In this document: positions 23,769 through 35,317 of the stretch, one piece after another
Position numbering within the stretch: the first letter of the stretch is position 1
How the letters are laid out: every line of letters starts with the position of its first letter
Origin: Sitta carolinensis
Lineage: Eukaryota > Chordata > Aves > Passeriformes > Sittidae
Length of the DNA: 64,000 nucleotides
Reading direction: 5' to 3'
NCBI GenBank assembly: GCA_032173965.1
Contig: JAVUNC010000004.1
Coordinates: forward strand, 2,928,501 to 2,992,500
The notes under the pieces: model-generated
What the model saw: the letters and a program-made list of their open reading frames with translations, nothing else
What the model was told of the DNA's origin: nothing
Database searches by the model: none
Translations under genes and position numbers: made by a program

Positions 23769-25780
23769 GAAATACAGCTGGGTTACAACACTTTCAACAT
23801 CTGGTTACTTTTTTGACATTATTCTCAGAAAATGTTTGCGAAATGACCATCCAGCATCTCATCTTGATTATCTCAATGCCATCAAATCCACACAGATTTT
23901 GCCTCGTAGTAAATGCAGAGTATAATATTTAGGCATTTTAGAGCTTCAAGGCTGGAAAAACCATTTCAATCTTAAGAGCCTCAAGAAGCAATAAATCATA
24001 ACAGCTCAGACAGGAGTTGTTTTTTGACTCAGTATTACTGAGGTAAATTACTTGTAGCATTACAGAAGAGTAATTCTGTGTGTGAGAAACGAGCAGCAGC
24101 ACTTTGGTGATAAGGTTAGAAAGATATTTGTGCTAACGAGGAAATTTAAGCTCCATTTCAACGCAGACTCATTGCAGCCGTAACTCTGGAGCCGTCAGTG
24201 GTGTCTCCTGCCTTTCTCCAGGGACCAGCTCAGTATCACTCTCACATCCTTCTCTGGAGTGATGAAAGCACATTATAGGCTGATAAAAGGCAATCCGTGG
24301 TATTTCTTACAGGTCTCCAAAGATCAGCAATTTATTAAAAAGCGCTTTTCAGGAACCGGGCAAAAACAAAACGTTCTTCATCAACACCTCACACCGAATC
24401 CATCTCCCTTAAATAAATTCCCAGCTCTGGCAATACAAACTCACTCTTCCCTAATTGCTGCTGCTTCACATTTGCAAATTCCAAGTGGTGATGCCTCTCT
24501 GTTTGTCAGCAGAGATTTATCAACCCCGCTCCGTGTCCAAAGGTCACACGAATAAATCTGAGTGTGCTCTGAGCAGGAATCCCTCCCTCTGCTCCTGTCC
24601 CATCCACAGCAGTGCACAAACCCAGGGTGACACAGCGCAGAATACGACAGCTTAAATAATTCAAACCAAAACGATAATTATCAAATGAAAGAACAAAGCA
24701 GCTCTGAGACACGACGAGCTTTGCTTTGCTTTATCCTCCCATGACTTATTTGCAACAGGTCTCGCAGGCTCTGCTGTGAATTAACAGCAATGAAGGGATG
24801 CTCCGGGGCTTGGTTAAAGGCTACTGCATCCAGCTGTTCATCTGTCATCAAAACACAAAGAAACCACCAGAAAATTGAAGGTCTGAATCTCACTTCCCAC
24901 TTAAAACCACCCTGGCAGTGCAAATATGAGAATAAATTATACTCCTCCAGCAGCAGCGTAAATGAGCTGTAGTGGAAAGGCTGATTCAGCTGAAGATTTC
25001 CAGTTAAAAACTACAGCAAATCCAAGTACAGATGTTCTGTAGTCTCGTGCCTTGTGCAAATGCTGCTTTCAGTGTGTGCTGGAGCTGCTCAGCTCTCCTC
25101 TGAACAGCACCTGGGAACTGTAGTGTCACGTCAGACACTAAAACCAGGCACAGAAATGCCCAACAAATGAACCATCCAAAAATTTCCTTTACTGTGTCTG
25201 CACCTTTGCTGGTATCAAAACCTCTCTCCAGCCCACCTGCTGCCACGGAGCTCTTTGATTCATCCCTGCAGCTGAGAACAGCTTAAGCCAAGCCCCTGTG
25301 TGTGAAATCAGGGGAAATCAGTTAAATCAGCCAAGTCAAGTGGAATAACCAGGCAGGGAACTGCTCCTTACAGGAGTATCCTTATCCATTGTGGGTCACA
25401 CCGTGGAAATTCAGGCCTGGTTTCCCCTTGGCTTCCCAAGGCACTCTGCATACAGGATGACACCTTCAGCTGTCTGCACTGATGGGGGTCACCACCCAAA
25501 AATTCACCCCTGGTAGCTCAGTGTCACCCCCAGAAGCCCAGCAATGAGGATGTAGGACACCAGGGCAGGAAAAGCCTGGCACAAGCCCCGGTGTGTTCCC
25601 AAAGGTGTTTGTTCCAGGACCTGGCTGACCCTGACTTCAGTGTTAATATCATCTTCCATGCTGACACTTTTTCAAATAAGACTAAAATTGGAAGCTGTAC
25701 CTGCATGGCTCAGACACAACCTGCCCTGACAGGGGGGCAAGGTCAAGTAACCCTGTGATTTACTGACTCTGGGTTGCCTG
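23769..25780. other. Unique stretch, CpG-bearing at 24060-24550
   Basis: No repeat or coding match recognised. The block 24060-24550 keeps an unusual number of CpGs in AT-rich context (AACGAGGAAATTTAAGC, CAACGCAGAC, CGTAACTCTGGAGCCG), which may reflect constraint. Confidence 0.4.
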
Positions 25781-25935
25781 AGTCACAGAATCATAAAATC
25801 ACAGAACCACAGAGTCTGTCTGGAAAAGACCTCTGAGATCACCATGTCCACCACCATGTTCACCACTAAACCACGTCCTCAACTGACACATCCACACACT
25901 TTTAGAACACTTCTAGAGATGGAGACATGGATATA
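25781..25935 (-). mobile_element. CR1 LINE 3' fragment, second tail class
   Basis: AGTCACAGAATCATAAAATC, CTGGAAAAGACCTCTGAG, CACCACTAAACCACGTCCTC. Confidence 0.8.
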
Positions 25936-26934
25936 TTACTCTAAAAACCACAGTTCTCCAACTTTACAGTCCATAAAACCTTTTTCTCCTTTTTCTCCCA
26001 AAATTCTGAGGGGTTCTGCTTCACCACTGAGACTACAGTATGCATTACCTGAGTGAAAATGTCAACATACACATCCCAGGCAGATACCACCAAACTGAAC
26101 TGGGTGAGGTCAGAATATTTTGGTAGAGAAGGATTTGAGCAGCTCGTTTTTCTAAATTACACTGCGGTGCTGAAAGTGAGCGGCGCTCAGTGTTTCGCTC
26201 TAAGCCTAATTCAATTTTACTCTGTCTCAGAAAAAGAAAACAGCACATTAATCCCAAATCCCGTAAACACAGAGTTGTAAACACTCCCCAGCACCCTCCC
26301 CACCCATGCTGAGGAGGGCTGGCCTCTTTTCCAAGCCTGTGTGAAAGCAGATGGCAGCCACCTAATTCGGATTCGGTGCAATCTGTTGCTGGTGGAGGGG
26401 AAAAAAAAAAGATACTTGCCTGCTTTTCCTTATAAATGTAAAACCTGGGAAGTTCAACCCACTCCGTAGTTTTGTGAGATGTTTGGTAACAGTTTTGCCA
26501 ACAGAGCCAGCTCTGCTCAGGGAGAACACATGCTTCTTGTTCTCGGCATGAACTCTGCAGTGAAAAATCCCCTCGGATCATTCTGGGAAGGGGGAGTTGT
26601 CTATGGGCTCAGTTCTTACTCTGGCTTTGCACCCTGCAAGTGCACCACTCATGACAGCATCATGATACACTGAGACACCTTATCTACTTCATTTTTTATC
26701 ACAGCAATAAAGTTCTTACTGAAAATAAACATATTACAGCATTTATGAATGCTTTTTGTGTGCAGACACCCCACGCTGTCAGCCTGATGGCAAATCCCCT
26801 CAGGTTCAGAGAAGTTCTTGTGAGGCACAAAACTGGATGTGGGTTTTTGTGTATGACCAGCAAAGGGGGTCAACTCTTGAGGCTGGGCTCCTGTTTAAAG
26901 AGCTTGAGATGCTGGTGGCTTCCCTCCTCTGGGA

Positions 26935-27101
26935 AGGGAACGGAGCTGGGGAAGGAAGGGGCTGGAGCCCCAGGAGAGGCTGAGGGAGCTGGAAAGGGGC
27001 TAAGCCTGGAGCAAAGGAGGCTCAGGGGGCCCTTCTGGCTCTGCACAACTCCCTGACAGGAGGGGACAGCCAGAGGGCTCAGGCTCTGCTCCTGGGGAGT
27101 T
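26935..27101 (+). mobile_element. CR1 fragment missing its 3' end
   Basis: GGCTGGAGCCCCAGGAGAGG, GAGCTGGAAAGGGGCTAAG and TGCACAACTCCCTGACAGG match the start of 42501-42903, but the sequence breaks off after GCTCCTGGGGAG with none of the last 250 bp. Confidence 0.8.
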
Positions 27102-27435
27102 CTTTCTTTCCCTGCACATGCCTAGAAATTTGTTTAAGAGACTCACCCCACGATTCCTTCAGGGTCGAAATGGAGCTGACTGCCCCGTAGTTCCCTGGAT
27201 TGTAGGAACTTGCCCTGTAGTTTCATGTAGCCTTAGGAAGTCTGGGACAATATTTACCATTTTCCCCTCATCTCCATGGATTTTCAGAGTGGCCTTTCTT
27301 TGCCACCAGCCACCCACCTCTCACCATGGATCTGCAGGTAATCCCTGACCCCACCCTTATCCACTGCTGATGTTTCTGAGTCTCAAACCCCTTTGCTCTT
27401 TGCTCATGGCAGAGGCCAAGGCACATGAGCAGAGG

Positions 27436-27565
27436 ATCATGGAATCATTTAGCTGGAAAAGCCTCCCAAGATTATCAAGTCCAACCATTCCCCCAGCAGT
27501 GCCAAGCCCACCACTAAACCATGTCCCCAAGTACCACGTGCACACAACCTTTAAAAACATCTTGC
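27436..27565 (-). mobile_element. CR1 LINE 3' fragment, second tail class
   Basis: ATCATGGAATCATTTAGCTGG, AGTGCCAAGCCCACCACTAA, CATGTCCCCAAGTACCACG. Confidence 0.8.
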
Positions 27566-28677
27566 TCTTCATGACATCCCTTGTAAGCACCAACTGCAGC
27601 TGAGTTCTGGCTTTCCTAACACAAACCCAACACGACTGGACGATGTTTAAAGCTCCACCCTTGTAGCCAGACTCTGCTTTTACCTCCTGAATATTGCTTT
27701 TTCTGCATATTGAACGCCAAATGAACCCACTGCCTTGTTGAGCCTCTAGCAGAGGTCGTAGCCTGATGCCTCAAAGCGACAAACCTCTCTGAGCCTGCTC
27801 AAAACTCAGGGCTTTGATAGTTCTTCTCTCCAAGCATGAAAAACTGGATAATGCTGCCTGTGATTAGTTAAACCCCTTCACAGCAGCCTGTAAATAACCC
27901 TGGCTTGACACAAATGCCAGTGGTCACAAAGCTTCAAAGTCCTTCTTCAAAACTGGCCGATTTTATGTGACTGGGTTTCTCCGCGCAGGAATGAATTTGA
28001 GAGGTTGATTCTATGTGATACAATCAGGATGTTTTAGTTCCTGGAGATAAGTTGACACTTCTCCTCCTACCCACAGCTACAGACTTGAGAAGCGTGACAC
28101 AGATTTCCTACAAACTTACAAATGTTTGCTTTGCTGTTTCAGCAGCCTCAAAGTGCCTTAACTGCATTTAAAAAAAAAAAAAATAAAAATTGCTAAATGC
28201 TGAAGTAACAACATTTCTGTCATCCCTGATGTTTATAAACATTAAATGAAGCTTTCAATGAGCATGTTCATGCTGTCACCAGCACAGAGCTGCCTCGCAT
28301 TGGGTTTTGTCTCCTGAGGAGAAATGCAGCAGTGAATCCCCCTATCCAAGAGAAACAGCAGAACCTGGACATCAGCTGCTGAGTCGGGCTGAGCTGGGAA
28401 CTTTACTGCAATAATGGAAAATGTACCAACACACAAGACTAGAAAGCTCTACTGGTTGTTCTTTCTCTCCATGGAACTATTTAAGTAAATTCCTGCAAAT
28501 TTTTTCCCTGATCTCAATCCAAACAATGCTTTTCAACACTTTGGTCTAAAAACTCCTGCTATTACTGCTACCACCCACACTTCACCCAGATAACATCAGG
28601 GACCAGGTGATATGGGAACACTCTTCCATATACTTGATGTATTTCCTAGGGGCATTAATCCATCAGATAAACAAACT

Positions 28678-28862
28678 GAAAGGGATGAGGCTTAGATTGG
28701 ATATTTTAGGAAAAAATTCCTCCCTGTGAGGGTGGAGAGGCCCTGGCACAGGGTGCCCAGAGCAGCTGTGGCTGCCCCTGGATCCCTGGAAATGTCCAAG
28801 ACCAGGCTGGATGGGGCTTGGAGCAACCTGGGATAGGGGAAGGTGTCACTGCCTGTGATCCT
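28678..28862 (+). mobile_element. CR1 LINE 3' fragment
   Basis: GCTTAGATTGGATATTTTAGG to GGAAGGTGTCACTGCCTG, then a short ATCCTAC end; about 50 bp of the usual terminus are missing. Confidence 0.85.
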
Positions 28863-29105
28863 ACAATATGAGACCAGTGCTGCCTTTGTAAGCAACAAAA
28901 TCTCTTCAGGAGATGTCAAAAGGAACAGTCCACTCCTTCCACTTCCCTCTGTAGAGAACAATAACCACAAACTGCCCTGCAGCCTGGAAGAGGAGCCAGA
29001 GGAATTTGTTCCTGACTTGCCCCTGTGCTGAGGCACAAAGCATTTTTAACCCATTTGGAATCTAAAATCACACCAAGACTTCTCCTCTTTGAAGAGCCCC
29101 AAGCC

Positions 29106-29232
29106 CACCAGAGCCCAAGGAGTGTTTGGACAATGCTCTCAAGCATGGGGAGGGATTGTTGAGGTGTCTGTGCAGGGCCAGGATTTGGACTCCTGGTGGG
29201 TCCCTTCCAGCTCAGGACATGCTGTGACTCCT
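29106..29232 (+). mobile_element. CR1 3' fragment, third tail class
   Basis: AGTGTTTGGACAATGCTCTC, GTGTCTGTGCAGGGCCAGG, ending CCAGCTCAGGACATGCTGTG. Confidence 0.8.
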
Positions 29233-31277
29233 CTTGATAAGCTCCTGGGTGAGCAGAGCGAGAACATCTCTCCCCAAGCAATGCAAGGTTTGGTATTTCC
29301 CACCTGCTGTGCCCTGGAACAGCTGCTGTGGCTGAGTCTCACCCAAATCTGCTCTGCTGACAAAGCAGCACCATTGGACCCTGGCCTTGTTCACTGCTGC
29401 TTGCCCCAGATTGGGAACTTTGGGGACAGGACCCGAGACAGCAGCTGGCACAGATGGGACACAACAACATGGAACAAAGGAAGGCTGGTCTCAGGGGCTG
29501 CTGCTTGCGTGCCAAAACCACTCTGGAGACTCTGCAGTGTGACCAGCACTGGGAGAGCTGAACCAGGCTCTGTCTTGTCCTCTGGAGATGCTCTGGCTGC
29601 TTCCCCTGGGTTCTCAGTCACCACTTCAGGGCTGCCGAGATGCTGGACCAATGTCCACCCTCTGGGTCCATCGTGTGGATTAGTTCAGGCCCTGGCAAAA
29701 CAATGCTGTGCTAAACCCAGCTGAATTCTGCCACGCCATGGGCTTGGAATCATGTGCTGGCTCTTGAGCCATCAGGTTCTCTGTTACATGATGGCAAGAC
29801 CAGGGGCTGAGTTTTAGTGCCCTGGAGCCAAGAGAGAGACTCCCCCGTCTCTTAGCAGTGCAATTTCACAGAGTCCATGTCTCCAGAAGTACCCCTGCTC
29901 ACTTTAAAGGTTACAGATGTGGTTTCACAAGATTTATTTTTATGAAATGAGATTTTTTATACTCCTTTTTATAAATCAGCTGATCCCCCCAGTATACTTC
30001 AGCTGTGATATTAATTGTAAAACCCACACGTAGCCAGGCAGAAATGTTAAACAGGGAACGCTCAAGAACTGGAGAATTATATGAGGGATACAGAAGGATG
30101 CTCAGTGCAAGGGCAATCCAGCATCCTGCTGAGAACAGAAGATAGGCACACACAACCACCTTTCACTAATCATGTGAAAAAACTTTGGGAAAGATGAATA
30201 AATCCAAGGGATAATTAAGAAGGGACTGTTTTGGAGAAGTGAACTGCATGAAATGTGGAGAAGGATGTCAACACTTCGTTTTAACACCTCCTCCAACAAA
30301 GCCTTCCACTTTCAGCCCCTGCCATGCTGTGTAGATCAGTTCTCAAATCTTTTAAAGCAGAGTGGAGCTCTCCAGTCTTACACTGCTTCCAGTATATTGA
30401 TCCGAAGCATGCAAAAATCAGCAGCCATAATTATTATGGGTTTTGGAAGCAGCTGCTTTGTTGTAACTTGGACAGAAATTACATGTCAGTGAGAAGTAGG
30501 TGAGCTATTATTGCACCTACTTGGCCTAAACAGTAACAAGTCTGTGTGTCTATGGCAAAATGGGGAAGACCACAGTTGTCTAATAAGAATGCAATTCACT
30601 GCCTCAGAATCGAAGTTTTGGCCAGATCTTAATGCTGTGAAAATTACATTTGTTTCAGCAATCAAATCTCCCTCTCATTACTTCACTGCTATCAGGCTTC
30701 TGATATAATTGACATGATCGCTTTCAACAGGAAAGTCAGGATTTCAGAACAGCCAATCTTGTCCTCTTTTTCTGTAGTACTTTACACTCATCCCTTGATA
30801 CAATCAGATTTTTTCCATATAAATACTCACTTCTAGAAAAATACATTCAAAATAGTTCCAATGTCCAGGTAATTAAGAATGCAAGCAGAGTGAAAGGCAC
30901 AAAAAGAGTTTCTAAAGGGACAAAACCTCTTTCTTTTTCACTGAAGATGACCAGGCTTCCTAATTATTGTTGTCCATGTAAGAGCTTGTCCCCAACATCG
31001 TGACCCAGAGCACTGTGTGCCCCTCTGAACGCTCTCATTCACACCTGCCCACAGTTCTCCCCTCTCCAGCACAGCTCAGGGATGGGACAGCCCAGGCTGT
31101 GACCTGTCCTGCTGAATTCTGGCCTCCAGAGACCCTCCTTGGTATAAATCTGATTTATAGAATAACTTCTCCCATTGGTGAGAACAAGGCTGCCTGCTTG
31201 TAAAGTCCTGTCCTGCTACCAAACAGTTCTGATCTCAATCATGCTCTGCAGCAGCTGAGGCAGGCAAAACCTCTCCA
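29233..31277. other. Unique stretch without recognised features
   Basis: About 2 kb. The GC-richer part (29240-29720) has ORFs on both strands with no recognisable domain. Confidence 0.5.
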
Positions 31278-31445
31278 CAGAACCATGGAATGGGCTGGGC
31301 TGGAAGGGAATTTTAAATATCTCTGTGTCCAACCCCCCTGCCATGGGCAGGGATGTAAGCTTGCTCAGGGCTCCATCCAGTCTGATCTTGAATTTTTGCA
31401 GGGATGGGGCACCCATGGTGTCAGGGTTCCACCACCCTCCTCTCC
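31278..31445 (-). mobile_element. CR1 LINE 3' fragment
   Basis: AGAACCATGGAATGGGCTGG and CCCTGCCATGGGCAGGGATG; diverged after the GCAGGGATGGGGCACCCATG block. Confidence 0.75.
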
Positions 31446-31605
31446 TGTATCAATTTCCTGTCCACAACTCTTGGGACCCCCAGGTCCTCTCTGCACAAAC
31501 TCCTCTTCCCTGGGATTCTCTCACTCCTACAGGAGTTATCCCTCCCTCTGTGCTTGCAGACCTACTCCTGCACTGCTCAAAACCCAGCTGGCTGAAAAGG
31601 CAGCC

Positions 31606-31620
31606 AAAAAAAAAAAAAAA
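31606..31620. repeat. Poly(A) tract
   Basis: A run of 15 bases; no element assigned. Confidence 0.9.
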
Positions 31621-31982
31621 CCCTAAAACAAAAGAACCTAAAGCTTAGACGCCTGGAATTTCCTCTTAACACCTCTTCAAGCATTCACTGTTCATTGAGC
31701 CTTTCATTTCCTTCTCAAATAACCTCCCACTGAGTTAAACCAACACAATCGAACAAAATCTCCGTAACCAGGCCAACACATGGAGCTCCCATAGATCCAG
31801 GGAACACGTGGAGATCTATCACACCCCCTCCCGTAGTGCCGGGAATCTGAGCTGGGATCGGCAGCTGCAGGAGGAAAATCAGAGCCCTGGGAGCAGATTA
31901 TGGCATCACTTCTCCCAAAGATTTACTTGCAAAAGCGGAATGACCTTGGACAGAGATAGGAGCAGAGGGGTGATGAAAAATA

Positions 31983-32060
31983 ATCACAGAATCATTTAAG
32001 TTGGGAAAGAACTCTGAGAACATTGAGTCCAGCCTGTGACTGATCCTCACCCTGCTAACT
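31983..32060 (-). mobile_element. CR1 3' terminal fragment, second tail class
   Basis: ATCACAGAATCATTTAAGTTG and GAGTCCAGCCTGTGACTG; about 75 bp, same subclass as 60433-60740. Confidence 0.65.
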
Positions 32061-32280
32061 GGAATAATTGGTGTGTCCTGGTAAACGCACTGAGGGACTC
32101 TCACAAACGTGGCAGCTTTTACTCCATTGGACCTGTAATAGGTTTTTCTTTCCCCTCTGTTTTCAGCAACCATTTGTGAACTGAAAACTCTGGTTGAAAT
32201 GGGTCAAATTCGAAGTTACCACAGGGGCAGGCTCTGTGTCTCCTGCACACGTGGAGAACACCACAATAAGGATGAAATAA

Positions 32281-32500
32281 TTTCACAGAATCACAGATGG
32301 GATTGGGTTGGAAGGGACCTTAAAGCCCATCCCATTCCAACCCCTGCCATGGGTTCCACTATCCCAGGTTGCTCCAAGCCTGTCCAACCTGCCTTGGGAC
32401 ACTTCCAGGGATGGAACAGCCACAGCTTCTCTGGGAAACCTTTGCCAGTGTTTCCCCACCCTTGAAGGGATTAATTCCTTCCTAATAGTCAATATAAAGC
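32281..32500 (-). mobile_element. CR1 LINE 3' fragment
   Basis: TCACAGAATCACAGATGGG then GGTTGGAAGGGACCTTAAAG; a small deletion removes the CAGGGACACC step after CCATGGG. Confidence 0.9.
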
Positions 32501-33487
32501 TAAAATACAAGACAGCCTAATCATCCAGTGCTTGATGCTATGCTTTTTTATGATTCAGATGTTCTGATTTCAGAATTCAGGACATCAGGAAAAAAAAGCT
32601 AAAAATCAATATGGAAAACAGTAATCATGTTTTCCCCAAAGTTTTTTTGAAAGTAGCACAAATACAACCACTATTTCTTTTTAGCAACCCTGCTGTGCAA
32701 AATTTGAGGAAAACTCAATAAAAGTGGCACACTTTAGACATCTTTTTATTTCATTTGACCACAACACCCTCTTCTTCTGGCTTCTCTGCCACAGTACAGA
32801 CACTTTCAGGACTTTCCCATTCCAGCTCCCTCCCTGCCCCAAATCTTAGCTCAGCTCTGTCATAGATCCTTCCCCACGCTCCAGCTTGTGATTCCTTCCT
32901 CCTCAGGAACATGATACCTTCCAAGTGTTTATTTTAAGCTATTCAGAGGCTGTTCAGATCATGGAGAGCAGCAGATCAACTCTCTGCCACCCCCTGCTTT
33001 GGTTTCTCCACCAAACTGGGGCATCCTTGGGATCTGTGAAAGGAGCATGGAAGATCCCACCTCCTCCTCTTGGCCTCCATCCTCCGCCTGTCCTTCTGGC
33101 TTTCTTCAAAGCTCACACTGCCAAAAAAGGACACCTCGATCATGAGAGAAGAGTCTTCTTTCCTCTCCTGCAGTCTTCAGGGTGGCAAAAGCTAAACACG
33201 AACATTTTTGGGTTTTTTTCTAGTGAGAATTCCCCGGCTTTACGTGCAGAGCCGAAAAACACAAAAGTTGGAAAAAACTGGCTGTTCCTGAGGAACAGAT
33301 ACTCCCTCTGTGGGAAGGGATGTGCTGTGAGCCTGTTCCCCTCCCACAGGGATTTCAGCACTTTCCTGAGTGAATAGAGATATCCTGAGTCACCCTGTGT
33401 CAATCAACACCATCCCTTAAAACATAACCACCAGGCTATTTTCTCCTAGCACATCAAAACCACACAGAAAACCAGGTACCAGAGAAT

Positions 33488-33905
33488 CAATCATGGAATT
33501 CTAGAAGGGTTTGGACTGGAAAGGACCTTTACAGATCCTCTCATCTCAACCCCTGTGCCATGGGCAGAGACACCCTCCACTATCCCAGGCTGCTCCAAGC
33601 TCCGTCCAACCTGGCCTTGGACACTGCCAGGGATCCAGGGGCAGCCACAGCTGCTCTGGGCACCCTGAGCAATCTCCCCACCCTCACAGGGAAGATTTTT
33701 TTCCTGATATTAGTTCTAAACCTGTTCTCTTATTTTGAAATAATTTTCCCTTGTCCTGTCCCTCCTGTCTCTCTCCACCTTTCTTGTGGGGTCCCCTCTT
33801 GAGGGATCAATAAGGTCACCCCAGAGCTTTCTCCCCTCCAGAATGAACAATCCCAGTCCTTTCAGCCCTTCCTCATGGGAGGGCTGCTCCTTCCCTCTAG
33901 GATTT
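33488..33905 (-). mobile_element. CR1 LINE 3' fragment, about 420 bp
   Basis: AATCATGGAATTCTAGAAGG tail to CCTTCCTCATGGGAGGGCTG. Confidence 0.9.
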
Positions 33906-35010
33906 ACCTCCAGGTACAACTCCTCTGCAGGTTTTCTGCTTTCCTCCCACCCCACAGATCCACTGAGGATTGTAAGTGCAAAAATACTAAATGCAAGATA
34001 AACCAGTGATGACAAGGCCCAGATCCACTGGAATAACAAATCCCTGTTCTGGCTGCAAGGTCAGCATATCTACAGGCTCTGCACTCTGCCAAGACAACAC
34101 ATGGATATCACAGGGACCCTGACACAGCCTGACAGACACGTTTTCCTCAGATCCTCTGCCAGGTCTCCTGTGTGCCAGAATATTCAACCACTTCCATCCC
34201 CATCCCTGAGAAAACACCCCCAGCTCTGCCTTACCCTAATCCATGGATGAGATCAATCTGCAGCACAGAAAGCAGCAGCTCAGGTGACGCCAACCAGCCA
34301 AGGTGATTTTTATTTCAATTTTCCCAAGCTCTGGAGTTGTTTCCTCCATCCTGCTCTGGGATGGCTGCTGAGCCAAACCTGCAGAGCCTGGCATGAGGAG
34401 CTGCGTTTGTGCTTCCTCAGAAAGCCAGCAGTTAATGGCATTCAGGCTGCCCCCAGAATCATGAAAATATCTTTATTAAGCATGTCAGGAAACGCAGCAA
34501 AATGCTGTGTCAAACAATTGGCCGTAGCAATGCTACTCAGCTCTGCAAAGCGAGTCTGGATCACATCTGATGTGCTACATAAAATATGTGTCAGCATTTT
34601 CCTGGCAATAACAATAGAGCACTTGCTGAAAAAACCCTAACACGCTGCAAATAAAATATTTGGAAGTGTGGTCACTGCAGAGCTTAACACACTCAGCTGG
34701 AGACTCACATGTCTCAATTGCCTCAGAGGAGAGCTGAATAAGCCCAACTTCTTCAGGTATATTTAGATACAGTGTTGAGTCTAAGGGCTTCTTATATATT
34801 TCAGGTATAAAAGACATTTTTACTTAGCCCTGTCTGTGCTTTCCTGCCTATAGGCATATGACCTGAGGGGAAAAAATAAAGAGCTGAAGGCAAGAAAGGA
34901 AGGCCAGTGTAAGGGAGGAGGCACAGGCAGCAAAGTTGGTTTTTTTTATGAGACTTGGAAACTGCTGTGCTTAGTCATGAAGGAAATCAGAAATATTACA
35001 TGAGAGGGGG

Positions 35011-35222
35011 AATAATAAAATATGCTGAGTTGGAAGGGACCCACCAGGATCATGGAGTCCAACTCCTGGCCCTGCACAGACACCCCAACAATCCCACCCT
35101 GAGGCTGAGAGCAGTGTCCAAACACTTCCTGAGCTGTGAACATTCCCTGGGAGCCCTTTCCATACCAGACACCCTCTGGGGGAAGAAGCTTTTCCTAGTA
35201 GCCAACCTAAACCTCCTTTGGA
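35011..35222 (-). mobile_element. CR1 LINE 3' fragment, third tail class
   Basis: GAGTTGGAAGGGACCCACCAG, GAGTCCAACTCCTGGCCC, GCACAGACACCCCAACAATC and CCAACCTAAACCTCC. Confidence 0.85.
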
Positions 35223-35269
35223 TGACCATGTAAGGACAGGAGGGAAAGCACTGAACTGAGGGGATGGGA

Positions 35270-35274
<5 letters not shown>

Positions 35275-35316
<42 letters not shown>
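35275..35316. repeat. Poly(A) tract, 42 bases
   Basis: Longest homopolymer of the window, about 50 bp beyond the inner end of the CR1 fragment that begins at 35011. CR1 does not normally end in poly(A), so it is not simply that element's tail. Confidence 0.95.
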
Positions 35317-35317
<1 letters not shown>

